Both the position numbers and the translations under genes were made by a program. A stretch of 64,000 nucleotides of DNA, from contig OX419758.1 of the NCBI GenBank assembly GCA_948567375.1, positions 439,001 through 503,000 on the forward strand, in the 5' to 3' direction. The notes under the pieces are model-generated. The model was not told the origin of the DNA, ran no database searches, and saw nothing but the letters and a program-made list of their open reading frames with translations. Origin of the DNA: Lunularia cruciata. Its lineage: Eukaryota > Streptophyta > Marchantiopsida > Lunulariales > Lunulariaceae. Shown in pieces: positions 19,695-30,746 of this stretch (position 1 is the stretch's first letter; every line of letters begins with the position of its first letter).

Positions 19695-20487
19695 TATGGT
19701 ACCCATATTTTTTTGTTTTAAACAATTTTTAAAGAAGATGTGTATTGTTGAAGCCAAGTTGAAGCCTAATGGAGAAGAAAAGAGAAGAATCATGTGTTTG
19801 AAGTAGACTCAAGGAAGTTGACTTCATGCTAGAGGAAGAAGGACTTAGGTCAAACTTACTTGATGGTAGGATCCTTGATCTTTCAAAGATTGAACTCTTG
19901 CTCAAGGATACTTTGCCTTGGAATGATTATTCCAAGCCAAAGAAACTGTAACAACTTTTCCTCAGGCCTAACAAATCAAGAAGGTACATGTAAGAAAATG
20001 GCTACTTTGGGATAACGATAAAATTGAGAGTGATAGGAAACAAACACACAAAATTTGTGAGTGTTAATTGAAGATCAACTAAAGAATGATCATGCAATGG
20101 AATATTATAAGATTAAGACTTTATCAAGGGAGTTCTAAAATGTCAAGATGATATCATATGCCTCTTGATAGTTTACCTGAAGGAGTTAGAATCTTGGGTC
20201 CAAGAGAGGGCTTGATCTTTCAAAGACCAAGGATTAGAAAATACATGATGCAAACAAAGAGCAATGGGAAGATTACCTCACTTGCAATGAGAAATCTTGC
20301 AATTTGGAGGTCAGACGTAGTGGCAAGGATCAAAGTCTTGAGTGGAATTTGCATCACTTTTCTGGTCTGGAATTGGAACCTAAGTTTGTGAGGTTTCATG
20401 GTAGAGATAGCTGCCAATAATTTCAAAGATAGTCCCAAGACAAAGGGTAAGAGAGGAAATCCAGCTTGATAGACTGAGTCATAGGAT
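19695..20487 (+). pseudogene. A8: ORF2 leader and N-terminus of a family A element
   Basis: Begins with the ORF2 leader (GGTACCCATATTTTTTTG, about 19,698) and carries the ORF2 N-terminal domain at 20,158-20,470 (LPEGVRILGPREGLIFQRPR, ITFLVWNWNLSL). It matches A1 residues from about 30 to 140. It ends abruptly at about 20,487, where the next bases are the reverse complement of its own leader, forming the left arm of a large inverted repeat. Confidence 0.7.
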
Positions 20488-20902
20488 AAATTCTTGACAC
20501 TTCAGAACTCCCTTGATAAAGTCTTAATCTTATAGTGTCCATTGCATGGTCATTCTTTAGTTGATCTCCAATTGACACTTGGATTTTTCATGCCTATTTC
20601 TTGTCACTCTCAATTTTATCATTATCCCAAAGTAGCCATTTTCTTAAATTTACCTTCTTGATTTTTTAGGCCCAAGGAAAAGTTGTTACAATTTCTTTGG
20701 CTCAGAATGATCACTCCTTACTTTGGATCTACCACCCAATAAGTCCAATCCGAGTCCTTCTTCCTTTGACACAAAGCCGAATTCCTTGGGTCTACTCTGG
20801 ATATATGATTCTTCTCTTTTCTTCTCTATTAGGCTTCAATTTGGCTCCAAAATACACTTCTTCTTTAAAACTTGTTAAAAACAAAAAATGTGGGTAACAC
20901 TT
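20488..20902 (-). repeat. A2 ORF2 leader, right arm of an inverted repeat
   Basis: Reverse complement of the ORF2 leader, homologous to 19,695-20,155 over most of its length (shared blocks GAAGCCTAATGGAGAAGAA-like, AGGCCTAA...TCAAGAAGGTA, GACTTTATCAAGGGAGTTCT). In the A2 element it follows protease directly: no RT, RNase H or integrase lies between. Confidence 0.75.
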
Positions 20903-23900
20903 ACCCCTTCCCTCAAATGTGAGCATTCCACAAACATTGGCTTCCTCTTGTAGTGACATCCACCTTGTAGCATTCCAAATAGTTAACTTGGACTTTGTCT
21001 TTGGATTTGTCCTCCTCTTCCGACGAACTTGTTTCCCCAAGGTGTGGAACTTTTGTCCAACTCACAGTCACCAGCTTTTGATATTCGGATGATATGTCCT
21101 TGAATCTTAACTTATGCTGATGCCAATCTACCACAACTTGGGCACTGTACAACCAGGATCTTGTGATCAATAGAGGGTAACCAGTCTTTGTCACTGGTCG
21201 CAACACAATGTAGTTCAACTTGAAGAGAACCCCTCTAATGATTGTGGTTATGTTTGACAGCATGCCCAAGGCCGTCTCCTAGTTTGGTCTGCAAACTTCA
21301 ACACTCAGGGTGTTGGCTCAAACGTATGATACCCAAGTCAATTTGTAGTATCTTCAATCATGACATTCACACCGGACCTAGAATCAATGGGTATCGATGT
21401 GATCATGCACCCTGCAATCTCTGCGTCTACCTTGGGAGATCCCAAATCTTCTTGTTCAATATGATAGATAGCAAGCAGGTCCTTCTTTGACATCGACCTC
21501 ACCTTCTTGAGTGCCAAATTCAGCTGCATCTTGTACAGCTTGTTATCTTCCCACAATTGCTTGAATGTAACATTGGCATTTATGGCTGCCAAATTTGCTA
21601 CAATATCGTATTGGGGTACTCCTCCCAATTTGACCATCTCTACCTTCGGCTTTGGGTTTGAAGTCTCTCCATGTTCCATCTTGACTTTGGGACGCTTCAA
21701 AATGGTGACGGGATTCCTAGTGGCCTTAACCCGAGGTTCTTCAGGTTGGCCTACCTCGGCTTGGATCAGACCCTTTACTACGGATCGGATGTCCACCAGA
21801 AAAATTGGAGACTTCGTCTTCGTCTCCTCTTCCAAACTCAGTTGCTGAGTCCTGCGTAGTGCCTTCTTTAGTTCTTTCTGCAAGGCTTTAGCTTTGGCTT
21901 TTATGAGGATCTTTTCCTCCTTGGCAGAAAGAATTGCCTTTGGGTGCAGTCTCTTCACCTTTTTGGAAGACAACAAGGTTGTACTCAGCTCTTCAAGATC
22001 ACGCTTCTTCTTACTGGAGCGTTTCTCAACCTTCAAAACTTCAAGGTCTGGCCATTCTCCTTCTGAGGCCGGACTCCCTTCTTGAGGTCTCTCCTCCTCA
22101 AGCGTGATACAATTTACATTTGTATCCCCCTTTGCCTGAATTGTTGCATGCTCAGCGGGGGTCTGTACATATTTTACAGGCGGCTTTGGGTTCGGTGGGT
22201 GAGGACATTGGTTGCCCGTATACCCCGATCCTTTACAATTTCCACACAGGATAACATACCCAATTTGCCTTCTTGGTTCAGGACAGTTTGGAGACCAATG
22301 TCCCATCGAGCCACAATTATAACAGGCTCCGAGTGCAACACTCTAAGGGCGATTCTGGTTGCTCATTGGTGGTCTTTGTGGAGGAGCATTGGGGTTATAC
22401 TCCCTTGGTCCAAACCACGGACCTTGGTACGATGTGCTAGCTTGAGGCTGTACTTCTTGTGTTAGATACACAGCCTCTTTGTCCTCGTCTTGGCTCCATC
22501 CCGGAACCCAATCAATTTGCTACACCAGGAATGCATTACAAGTATTGCACTCTATGTTTGCGTGGCCTGATTTGCCACATGCGGTGCACCATACATTTGA
22601 TCTTCCAAATGTTGGGGCCTTCCTTCTATCTTTGGCCCCAATCATCTGGATCTTGAAATCCGAAAACTCCTTGATGAGGGCATCCAGCTTGGTATCTGCC
22701 TTATTTACACTCTTTGCTAGAGGAGTCATTGGTTTCTTACCCCCACGTCTTCTTACTCATCTTGGCTTTGATTCTTCTTCGGATTCCAAAGAAGAGCTAG
22801 AAGACGTGGAGGATTCTTCCAAAGAGGGGGAAGTGTTACGTGAAGCTCTCCTTTTGGGCTTCTTACCTTTCTTCTCCTGATTTCTCGGGTTGTCGGCAGA
22901 GTGAGAGTGGGCCGCCTCGTAACGAGTGACATGTTTGAGTACTTTGTCAAGGGAAGTTACATTCCTCTCCCTTGCAAAGATTTGTATCTTTGGTGAAAGT
23001 CCCCCGAGGAACCAAGTAATGGCTTGGGCATTGGAGTAACCCGCCACCCCTGATTGCTTGGGAACTTGGTTCAAGAGTGCCATGGACCGCTTAGAGTAGT
23101 CTCTCAACTTCTCCTTCTTGCCTTGGTCTAAAAGTTGAGTGCCGCAAAGACACTCGTGTCGTAATCAACCTCCCGGAATCGTGCCAGGAAGTTGTTTCTC
23201 AAGTCTGCCCAATCCGCTGGTATGAACCCCTTCTGGGTCACATGGGTGTACCAGCTCCGAGCTTTCTTTTAGAGCAAACTTGGGAAAATTCTCAGTTGAT
23301 CTGCCGAGTCATGCTCCTTGTTAGCAAAGGAGATGACTTTGAATTCTTTGATGAATTCATTGAGATCTTTGTCTTGTTCTGTCCCCTTGTACTTCTGATA
23401 GGCGTGTCAGGTGACAGGTAACAAAGTCATTGTTTGATGCACTGGAATCGGTTGAGGTAGTGTTGAACTTGATGGAATTGAGGGATTGGCTGGTATTGAC
23501 GCCATGTTGTTAGCCCAAGGGTCCCAATTCATCAAATTCAAGGTGGGGTCTTCTTTGACAATTTCTGCTATGAGGGTGTTGACTTCAACCCGAGTGGAAG
23601 ATTCAAGATCAATACCTCCAATTTGTTCTTCAAAATTCCTTTGGGACAACCAAGGAATCGTTTGTAGAAGATGTTGACACTCTTCTTCCGTAAGTGTTCG
23701 TGCTGTCCTTTCTCAAACAAAGTTCTTCAAGGAAGCGACTTCCTTTACAGCTCTAGGGGAAGTTGGTGTACTGGGCTGCAATGCATATGTTTGGCCACTT
23801 GAGTCTTTCTTCTTCTTGGATGAAGAGGGAGATGCGAAGTAGCCTTACCAACCGCCTTTGCGTTTCTTGTGGTCAAGTTCTCGCAGGGCTTCTTGCACTT

Positions 23901-24089
23901 TGTGAAGGAGTTGAAAGCCCAATGCCTCTCATTCAGTTTTGTCAACAGTGGATGGGACGTTCAGACGTTCGTCTTCTTCACGCTGCAGTGCTCGTCTTTG
24001 AGCTCTCTCTTCCCATTGTTCTCTTGATGCAGACATTCATATTGCATTGATACCCAGTTTTGAATTTGGTTCCACTTCCGAGATTTGTA
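20903..24089 (-). pseudogene. A2 gag and aspartic protease
   Basis: Minus strand after the primer-binding site. The gag N-terminal region lies at about 23,400-24,030. A capsid-type region at 23,110-23,400 (DLNEFIKEFKVISFANKE, GFIPADWADLRNNFLARF) continues as GGLSPKIQIFARERNVTSL. Three CCHC-type knuckles follow: CTACGKSGHANIEC (about 22,545-22,590), CYNCGSMGHWSPNC (about 22,290-22,335) and CGNCKGSGYTGNQC, where His is replaced by Tyr. Protease is seen as IPIDSRSGVNVMIED at about 21,345-21,400 and YPLLITRSWLYSAQVVVDW at about 21,110-21,170. Frameshifts and stops occur throughout. The product would be the capsid/nucleocapsid and maturation protease of an Athila-like element; pol is absent. Confidence 0.82.
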
Positions 24090-24107
24090 TCCCCGGCAGC
24101 GGTGCCA
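24090..24107 (-). other. Primer-binding site resembling tRNA-Asp
   Basis: Minus strand TGGCACCGCTGCCGGGGA matches the complement of the plant tRNA-Asp 3' end at 16 of 18 bases. It lies 9 bp inside the LTR edge (24,117). tRNA-Asp priming is a known trait of Athila-type Ty3/gypsy elements. Confidence 0.8.
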
Positions 24108-24116
24108 AAAGTCATG

Positions 24117-24986
24117 TGACAACCTGACAAATATCACTTTTGCAGTAAGCTGAACTCTCCACTTTATTAGAACAAAGAATTACCAACTATTACACCAAAT
24201 TGCAAGTGGATGAGATCGGTCGAGTGGTTTCAGTTGGAGATGGAATTGCACGTGTTTATGGAATTGGGTAAGTAAAGTTTGTTCCCGTAGTGATACAAGT
24301 CGGAAATGTTCAAATACGAAGTCAAACAATAACATTGTAGTTCTTCTTGGTTGCATCTTTAATCTCTCAGGTAGAAACCAAACCCAGAAGAGAGTAACAA
24401 GCACTGACTCGCAGTCTTGTCACAAATTCACACTTCTTAATCACAACTCCTTCAATTCTTTCCAAACAATCTTGATTGTGATGATTCAGGCTCTCCCAAA
24501 AACGGCACTTCACTAAAAAATGACTTTGCTTCAAAATTGTGTTCCCCCCCTCCACTGAAGGCACAACTTTCTTGACCAAAATTGCTTCACATCAACTTTG
24601 CACTGCACTCACAAATGCAGAATACTACTAACACTACAATTCCTCTCAAATCTGTCAAGGCATTGCTTCAATTGCACTTCACTCAAGATCAAACACACAA
24701 AATGAAGATCAAGGCAGTGGAATCCAACATCTAACAAGCACACTGACTTGCACTTCAAATTTCTCCACACACTCACAAACACAAGTACAACGTTGATACT
24801 CGAAATCAAGCTTAAGCAACGAGCACTACTTCACAGTACTTTGCTTTATCTATTCTCAAAAATTATGAGCATTGAACAACATGATGTTGCGAATGCCACT
24901 CTTAAATAGTGAACAAATTGACAGTTCTAACAACTATACCATTCTACAACAACTCTTCTAACCTGTAGATCCAAAATGAAAATGCA
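24117..24986 (-). repeat. LTR of A2, carrying an organelle DNA insertion
   Basis: Ends GGTTGTCA at 24,117 (minus) and starts about 24,986 after a purine tract (GAGATTTAAAGAGG, minus, 24,987-25,003). It is 870 bp, about 118 bp longer than the other family A LTRs because of the atp1 insertion. ORF2 C-terminal sequence lies upstream and PBS plus gag downstream, so this single LTR is shared by two element bodies, as in a tandem recombinant. Confidence 0.78.
24149..24267 (+). pseudogene. atp1: Mitochondrial atp1 fragment (NUMT) inside the A2 LTR
   Basis: The plus strand reads [19 protein letters not shown], then [20 protein letters not shown], without a stop. This is the N-terminal region of the mitochondrial ATP synthase alpha subunit. 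The flanking bases rejoin the LTR: other family A LTRs run from TTTTGCAGTAA directly into AAGTAAGTAAAGTTTG (54,525-54,555; also 37,450-37,480 and, reversed, 13,640-13,675) with nothing between. The insert is thus about 119 bp of organelle DNA captured by this copy only. Its frame is intact, which suggests a recent capture. It is antisense to the host LTR and not a functional gene. Confidence 0.9.
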
Positions 24987-25007
24987 CCTCTTTAAATCTC
25001 AAAATTT

Positions 25008-26008
25008 TTACCAATCTAATCCGATGTCTACTTTGTCATCGGCTTTCAAAGCCAAACCCAATGTAAATTTACTTCCTACTACCATGTCTTCGGGTTTCAC
25101 AACTTCTAATTCTTCCACTAGATCCAGCAATTCTCTTTCTTGATCTGAAATTCCACTAATGGGTAACTTATCTAACTCCTTATCTCCCGACCCACTCTTC
25201 TCTAATGTTTCTATTGCTAAATCCAAAATCATTTGCACTCCTACTTCATCTACTTTGGGTTGGGCTCTAACATCCTTCCGAATTTTATCTATCTCCAACT
25301 TTACCAAGTCTAATCTAATGGTGATATTATCTTCTACCTCTAATATCTTCCTATCTACACGAGTCCTAAGACTTATCAATAGCACATTCAAATCTGTATC
25401 TTTTGCTTGTCTTTGCCTTGTCTCCTGCACCAACAATTTCAACTCATGCAGCCGCGTTTCTTCAATTCAAACATTGGCCTCTGTACTTAACATTGCGTTC
25501 ATCCTGAGGACAATCTCCTTCAATGGCTCCAATCACCTTCAATGGCTCCAATCACATTTTTCTTTCTCGCTCTCGATGTGCAAGCCAATCCTCCTTGTAC
25601 ATTGCCAACTCTACTTCAAACTCGGCTTTCAACATTTCCTTCTCCTTCTCCTTCTGTACAATCTTCTCGTCCTAATTACAAAGTAACTCTTGTAATCGCT
25701 CTTCTTCCCTATATTGTGCTACTAACTCCCTTTGCCAGAGTTGCTTCTTCTCTTCTATGCTCTCCATGACTCTATCGAGCTCTTGTTCCTTTGCTGCTAC
25801 CCTCACCATAGCATGGATAAGTTCTACTCTTGAATCAGCAAACTGCTGCTTCAAAATCTCATACTCTACTACTTGTCTCTCCCTCACTATGTCACTCTTC
25901 CTAACAAGCTCCTCTTGATATATCACTTCTCTCTTCAAGTCTTCAATTACCTGAGTCTTCACTACTGCCTCTGCTCGCAGTACTTCACTTTCCTCCTCAC
26001 CTCTGTTG
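25008..26008 (-). pseudogene. A2 ORF2 C-terminal coiled-coil region
   Basis: Minus-strand frames carry LKLLVQETRQRQAKDTDLN, DRKILEVEDNITIRLDLVK and LAIETLEKSGSGDKELDKLP, closely matching A1 12,450-12,760, plus an upstream coiled coil (EEERLQELLCN and neighbours) matching A1 11,900-12,240. It is cut at 26,008 by the terminus of B2; the N-terminal part of a family A ORF2 in the same orientation reappears beyond B2 at 30,747. Confidence 0.78.
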
Positions 26009-26661
26009 TGCATATATACATCGCTACACAACATACATCACTGTCAACATCACTATAGAAGCACAACTCACACATAAGTTGTACATAGACTCTAAAGTGC
26101 CACAATAATCAGATTGCTTATCACTCTCAACTCAACTCAACTCAGATCAGTACTTGATCTGTCACTCTATAAACTGCCAACAACTGGGCACTGATTACAG
26201 TCAAGCCACACCCACTCAAGCATAGAGAATCCAGGTGACACTTGCCGGTCTTTGTCCACCATAGCCAAGAACTCGAAGGCTCAACATCGGAGAAGTGAGC
26301 TCTCTGGAGCTCACTTTGAAACTATACCCCCTGGACTTGAGCTAGCTCTGAAACCCTAACGGTCCCGCTGACGGCACACTCAACAATGTGAACAGTGCAA
26401 AGTGACGGTGGACCCCACCATGAAGTCAGTACCCCGAACACAAAATCTAACCGTCAGAAAGTAGTCTTTGAGAAACGGCTGAAACAACTCTAACTACTAT
26501 CACTGGAACTCCAGTGTCCAAGCATCTAGATGCGGAACTAAAAATGGCATGACAGCTATCGTGCATATATACATCACTACACAACGTACATCGCTGTCAA
26601 CATCATACACTATAGAAGCACAACTCACACATAAGTCATACATAGACTCTAAAGTGCCACA
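26009..26661 (-). repeat. 3' terminal repeat (LTR) of B2
   Basis: Same structure as 8,249-8,893: 653 bp, minus strand TGTGGCAC to TATATGCA, with the outer repeat present at 26,009-26,104 (4 bp shorter) and 26,562-26,661. The purine tract GCTAGCTAGGGGGCAA (minus) adjoins at 26,662-26,677. It abuts family A ORF2 on the left. Confidence 0.68.
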
Positions 26662-26677
26662 ATTGCCCCCTAGCTAG

Positions 26678-27965
26678 CGGTTAGGTCCCTCTAACTCCAT
26701 ATAGCCATCTACTCTAAGTATATGGTATACCCTTTAATGGGCAAAGATCAGGAGGCCGGGTGCTATGGAGCCCCATCGTTAGTCGCCTGTCTGCAATCTA
26801 TACCATATCAAGAATGAACTAGCTATAGGTCAAGTACATCTAGGACATAACCACTGCCCCTGAGGAACCACCGTGAGGGGAGGAGTCATACATGCCATAT
26901 GTCATCCTCTCAAACAACTATCACACACTAACATAGTAGTAGCTCCACCAGAAGAGCCACATAACATACACCTCAAGCTTGCACGTACAAGTGCCAAGCT
27001 TGGGTCCATAGTACCATCAATGTTTGGGAGGTGACATGGCGCACAATTGTGCACATGATCCTTCCAAACAACACTATCATGTCCTTCTAACACAAGGACT
27101 CCAGATGGCAAAACCTCGTGCACTCTCAAGATAGTGCAGCCTATAGAAACATCAAGTGTCGTCGGTGCTGTCTGCTGTAGATAACATAGTCGCCTGGATG
27201 AAATCGACGGATTGAGGGTCTATAACCTCCTCCTTGAATGGTAGCATAGCGTAAAGTATCTCTATGCTGAGCAATTGCCAAGTTCTCAAAGGCCATCGGC
27301 ATCACTCTCTAAAAGATCTCTGCCAGCTGAGAACATGCGTTCATCCATACATCAGGGTCATCCAAGTCCAAAGCTACAGTAGCATCTCAACAAATGGCTG
27401 CAGGTAAATCTGGATCTCGTCCATAGAGTAGAAAGTATGGAGAGAAGGATGCTAAGGAGGCTTGCCGGCTGAACCGATAGCCCATGGCCAATTAAGGTAA
27501 TTGGAGATCCCAATCTCCCAAGTGGCCTCTCTGCAAACCCTACATGCAAACCAGTCAACGGTAAAGGTCCGGTGAAGTCCAAACTCCAATGATAACCCAA
27601 TCCCATGATAGGTAATGGGTGTAACTATGGCATAGGAGCATTGAATGATGCTCTAACTCGGTCACAAACCATACATCTAGCAACAAACTGCTATACCTCG
27701 GTGTGCATATCGCACCACCAATAATGACTCTAGAGTAAGCTATATGTACGCTTTACTCCAAAATGTCCTAGCTCCTCATGAGCATGATGGACCAACTGTG
27801 GTCTTTGTGCTGGAAGTGGTACTACTTGCACTCTACCATCCTCCCATACATGCAAAAGGTGTTTACCCTCCAATCTGAACCGTCTGGCTTGCTGAAGAAC
27901 ACGGTCTCTCTCCTTGGCCTCAACAGTGCCACCCACAACACCAGTGCAAAGATAGTCCATCACTA
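26678..27965 (-). pseudogene. B2 integrase and PHD finger
   Basis: Minus strand. The zinc-binding domain has HEELGHFG at about 27,745-27,790 followed by CMVCD near 27,670. Core start is GYHWSLDFTGPLPLTG at about 27,550-27,606. An internal deletion then joins to the C-terminal portion (27,420-27,500 GYRFSRQASL equivalent) and VHEVLPSGVLVLEGHD at about 27,080-27,125. The PHD finger at about 26,840-27,000 has CMLC, CDSC, a His-x2-Cys after an in-frame TGA (in place of Trp), and the terminal WLCPRC, which keeps the Cys lost in B1. Between B1 and B2 all eight C4HC3 ligands are accounted for. Confidence 0.78.
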
Positions 27966-29619
27966 AGACATCATCATGATTGTCTTGCTGAACTGTACCA
28001 ATATCTTCACTCTCTAGATCTATGACCTCAATAACTCCTCATGTATGCGCTGAGAGAGATACCACCAAAGCCTCTGCAAATATACACAGAAAGGCCGATG
28101 CATGCCAACTTGGCACCATCTCCTCATCTGTCTCACCATGCCAACATGCTCCGGTCTGATCCTGCTGGCTAGGAAATGGGTTTCTACTCAACCCATCTGC
28201 ATCACGGTTCACCACTCCAGGTTTGTGAACAACCGTGAAATCATACTCCTATAAAATCAGAGCCCATCGTGCAAGCTTCCCTGAAAGCTTGTTGGACTCC
28301 ATCAACCACTTCAGCGGCTGATGATCAGTGATGAGAGTGAAGGGATTACCAAATAGGTAACATCGGAAATGTGCTACTGCCCAAATTGCTGCCAAGCACT
28401 CTCTCTCATATGAACTATACTTTGCCTCCGTTGAGTTGTTAGAGCGACTAGCATAGGCCACCACAAACTCCTTCTCCTCATCATCATGTTGGGTGAGCAC
28501 CGCTCCAAACCCCAACATACTCCAATCAGTGTAAACCTGAAATGGTCGTCCCTTGATCGGCCTCCTCAAAATAGGAGTAGATGTCAACCTCTCCTTGAGC
28601 TCTACAAAAGCTCTCTCTTGCTCATCTCCCCAACACCACTCCTATGTAAGCTTGGTCAGCTTCGTCAAGGCCTTGGCAATGGCACTAAATCCTCTAACAT
28701 AGCAGCGATAGAAGTTCGCCAACCCAAGGAGTGTTCGCACTCTGCTCACATCCGTAGGCCGAGGAATACGTGCAATAGCCTCCACCTTGGTCTGCTGGAC
28801 ACCAAAGTCCTCAGGGGTAGATAGTGTGACCCAAATACTCAACCTGCTTGTGGAAGAACCTACACTTCCCATGATGTAGTTGAGTCCATGAGATCTCAAC
28901 CTCTCAAACACCTCCAACAACTGTCTCTCATGCTCCTCCACATTAGTGCTATAAACCAAAATGTCATCAATACAGCACCGAGCAAAATCCAATCCAGCTA
29001 GGATCCTATCCATGACCTTTAGGAACTCAGCAGGAGCATTCTTTAACCCAAATCGTAAGAACCTCCATTGATATAACACATCCTTACCGTGAAGATCAAC
29101 AGCCCAACTTATCCTCCTCCCTGATCGGCAATTGATGATATCCCGCTCAAAGATCCAAAGTATTGAAGACCTTTGCATGCCCAATCGCATCAAAAATCTC
29201 CTCCAATGTAGGCATGGCATACCGATCAGCCCTAGTCTGTCGGTTGATAGGATGGTAATCTCCACACATCCGCCTATATGTATAGTTGCCATGCATATCT
29301 TTCTTGGATGGCATCATTGTCATTGATGCATACTCTCCATGTGAAATCTCCATCAAACCAGCCTCAAAAAGGTCACTACTCCGGCTCTGAATCAATGTCC
29401 ACTCCATATCACTATATCGATAAGGACGTTGGAAAACTGGTGTGTCGCTAGTCAACTCAATCCGTATACCAGGTCCCTTCAGAGCACCCAAATCCTTCAT
29501 ATTGAAGTCAAAACAACTCGTGTGACTCCTCAAGAACCTCCAAACCCTCCGTCTTTCCTCTCCAGTAAGCTTGGGCCCAAGATCTAGCTCCCAAGTATCC
29601 TCTATAACTATAGTAGGAG
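27966..29619 (-). pseudogene. B2 reverse transcriptase and RNase H
   Basis: Minus strand. RT runs from about 29,510 (KGPGIRIELTSDTPVFQRPY, MCGDYHPINRQTRADRYAMP) and keeps the catalytic CIDDILVY at about 28,950-28,975. RNase H lies at 28,249-28,587 (TDWSMLGFGAVLTQHD, YSSYERECLAAIWAVAHFR, TDHQPLKWLM). Several frameshifts interrupt it, and a short indel is present in the palm near 29,100. It is better preserved than B1 in the active site and differs from it by a moderate number of substitutions. Confidence 0.88.
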
Positions 29620-30000
29620 TGGAAGACGTAATGATTGACTACTACATTGGGCCCCTGGGAGCAATAGTGTCATGCTCCTGACCACTAGAGGTCCCAACCT
29701 CTGTGTGAAAAACTCCCTCCACTCTGGCTGCAAGCTCCACACGTCCTCTGGCTGCATCCCATGTGGACCAAGGGTGTAATCCAAGTAGCCCACACTCACC
29801 AAGATGTACTCCAAGTAGACCACTCTCCCTAGTAGCTACTGGATGTGTCCCAAGAATACCATGTCCACTCGGTCCATCGCCTCCAGCATGTGCCTGGATC
29901 GTCTCAATAGGCACATGGCTCACAAGTGTCCGAGTGGTGATGCCTATCAAGCGCATCCTACGTTGCCTTGCCAAGCCAAGGCTCAAAATCTAGGTCAAAT
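29620..30000 (-). pseudogene. B2 linker between methyltransferase and RT
   Basis: Same Gly/His/Leu-rich spacer as in B1 (AHAGGDGPSGHGILGTHP, LLGVHLGECGLLGLHP, EHDTIAP). No known domain. Confidence 0.5.
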
Positions 30001-30746
30001 AGTTCAAGTCCATAGCCTGACCTAACACCTGACGCTTAGATGCCTCTGACACTGCTGGAACAACGGTAATACCGGTGCAAAAACCCATCACCCGCTCTCT
30101 CTCATCAGCGTTGGGCTCCACCAACTGCTGTAACTATGAGTCCCAAACAAGTCCTGGTCCTCCCTCTTGAAAAGCATGAGAGCCTGGGAAACTCATGAGT
30201 GTGGGAAATGCAGCTCGAGGCTGTCCAACTAGGTTCACCACTACCATAAGTGACCTATCAGCCACTACCATTGTTTGAGATTGACGCCCAACATCCAAGA
30301 TATCATCAACAAGAATGTGGTCCAGTCGCGGAATCCCATCATAAGCACGCTGTAGAACCTCTTTGGGTAAGAGGTTTGTCCACCAAAGATGAAGACGATG
30401 AGCTCGTGATCCCACTCTGGCTGCATCTAATAATACAGCATGTCCCACCAAGAATGGACCTGATGTGTACTCACCACCAATCCAGTGCAAGAATCACCCA
30501 TCAAAGGAACGTTCTCCAAAAGGTAAGTTGGAGAAACAGACTGATGAACCTGGAGATGTCGTAGTATCCGTAACATCTCCCAAAACACACCAGAAAAAGG
30601 ATCTTGAAGACCCAAACCGTGGCCCGCATGTGTATTTCCTTGACATGGCCATCCAGAAATCACCAAGTGAATAGGCCCATGTCTCTCTAGGTCATGCACC
30701 CCCAGTAAGGAAATGTCTCTTGGTAGGGCCTTCTGGTAACCTCTGA
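30001..30746 (-). pseudogene. B2 C5-cytosine DNA methyltransferase domain, truncated before motif IV
   Basis: Starts at the junction 30,746 within the segment preceding motif IV, then reads RDISLLGVHDLERHGPIHLV and ISGWPCQG (PCQ at 30,640-30,648), FSGVFWEMLRILRHLQ, YLLENVPLMGDS (motif VI ENVP at 30,505-30,516), LLDAARVGSRAHRLHLWWTN (motif VIII) at about 30,375-30,435, and MGFCTGIT plus KRQVLGQAMDLN (motif IX/X) at about 30,010-30,095. Motifs VI and VIII, deleted or damaged in B1, are present here, and the Arg codon at the B1 stop is intact. Motif I is missing through truncation. Together the copies show the full canonical motif order between protease and RT. Confidence 0.85.

Noticed and set aside
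22082-22880. Plus-strand open frames of 127 and 133 codons
   Set aside because: They are antisense to A2 gag with its CCHC knuckles and have no motif of their own.
24149-24267. A functional nuclear atp1 gene or transferred exon
   Set aside because: Only about 39 codons, no start or downstream exons, and it sits inside an LTR; a captured fragment is the simpler reading.
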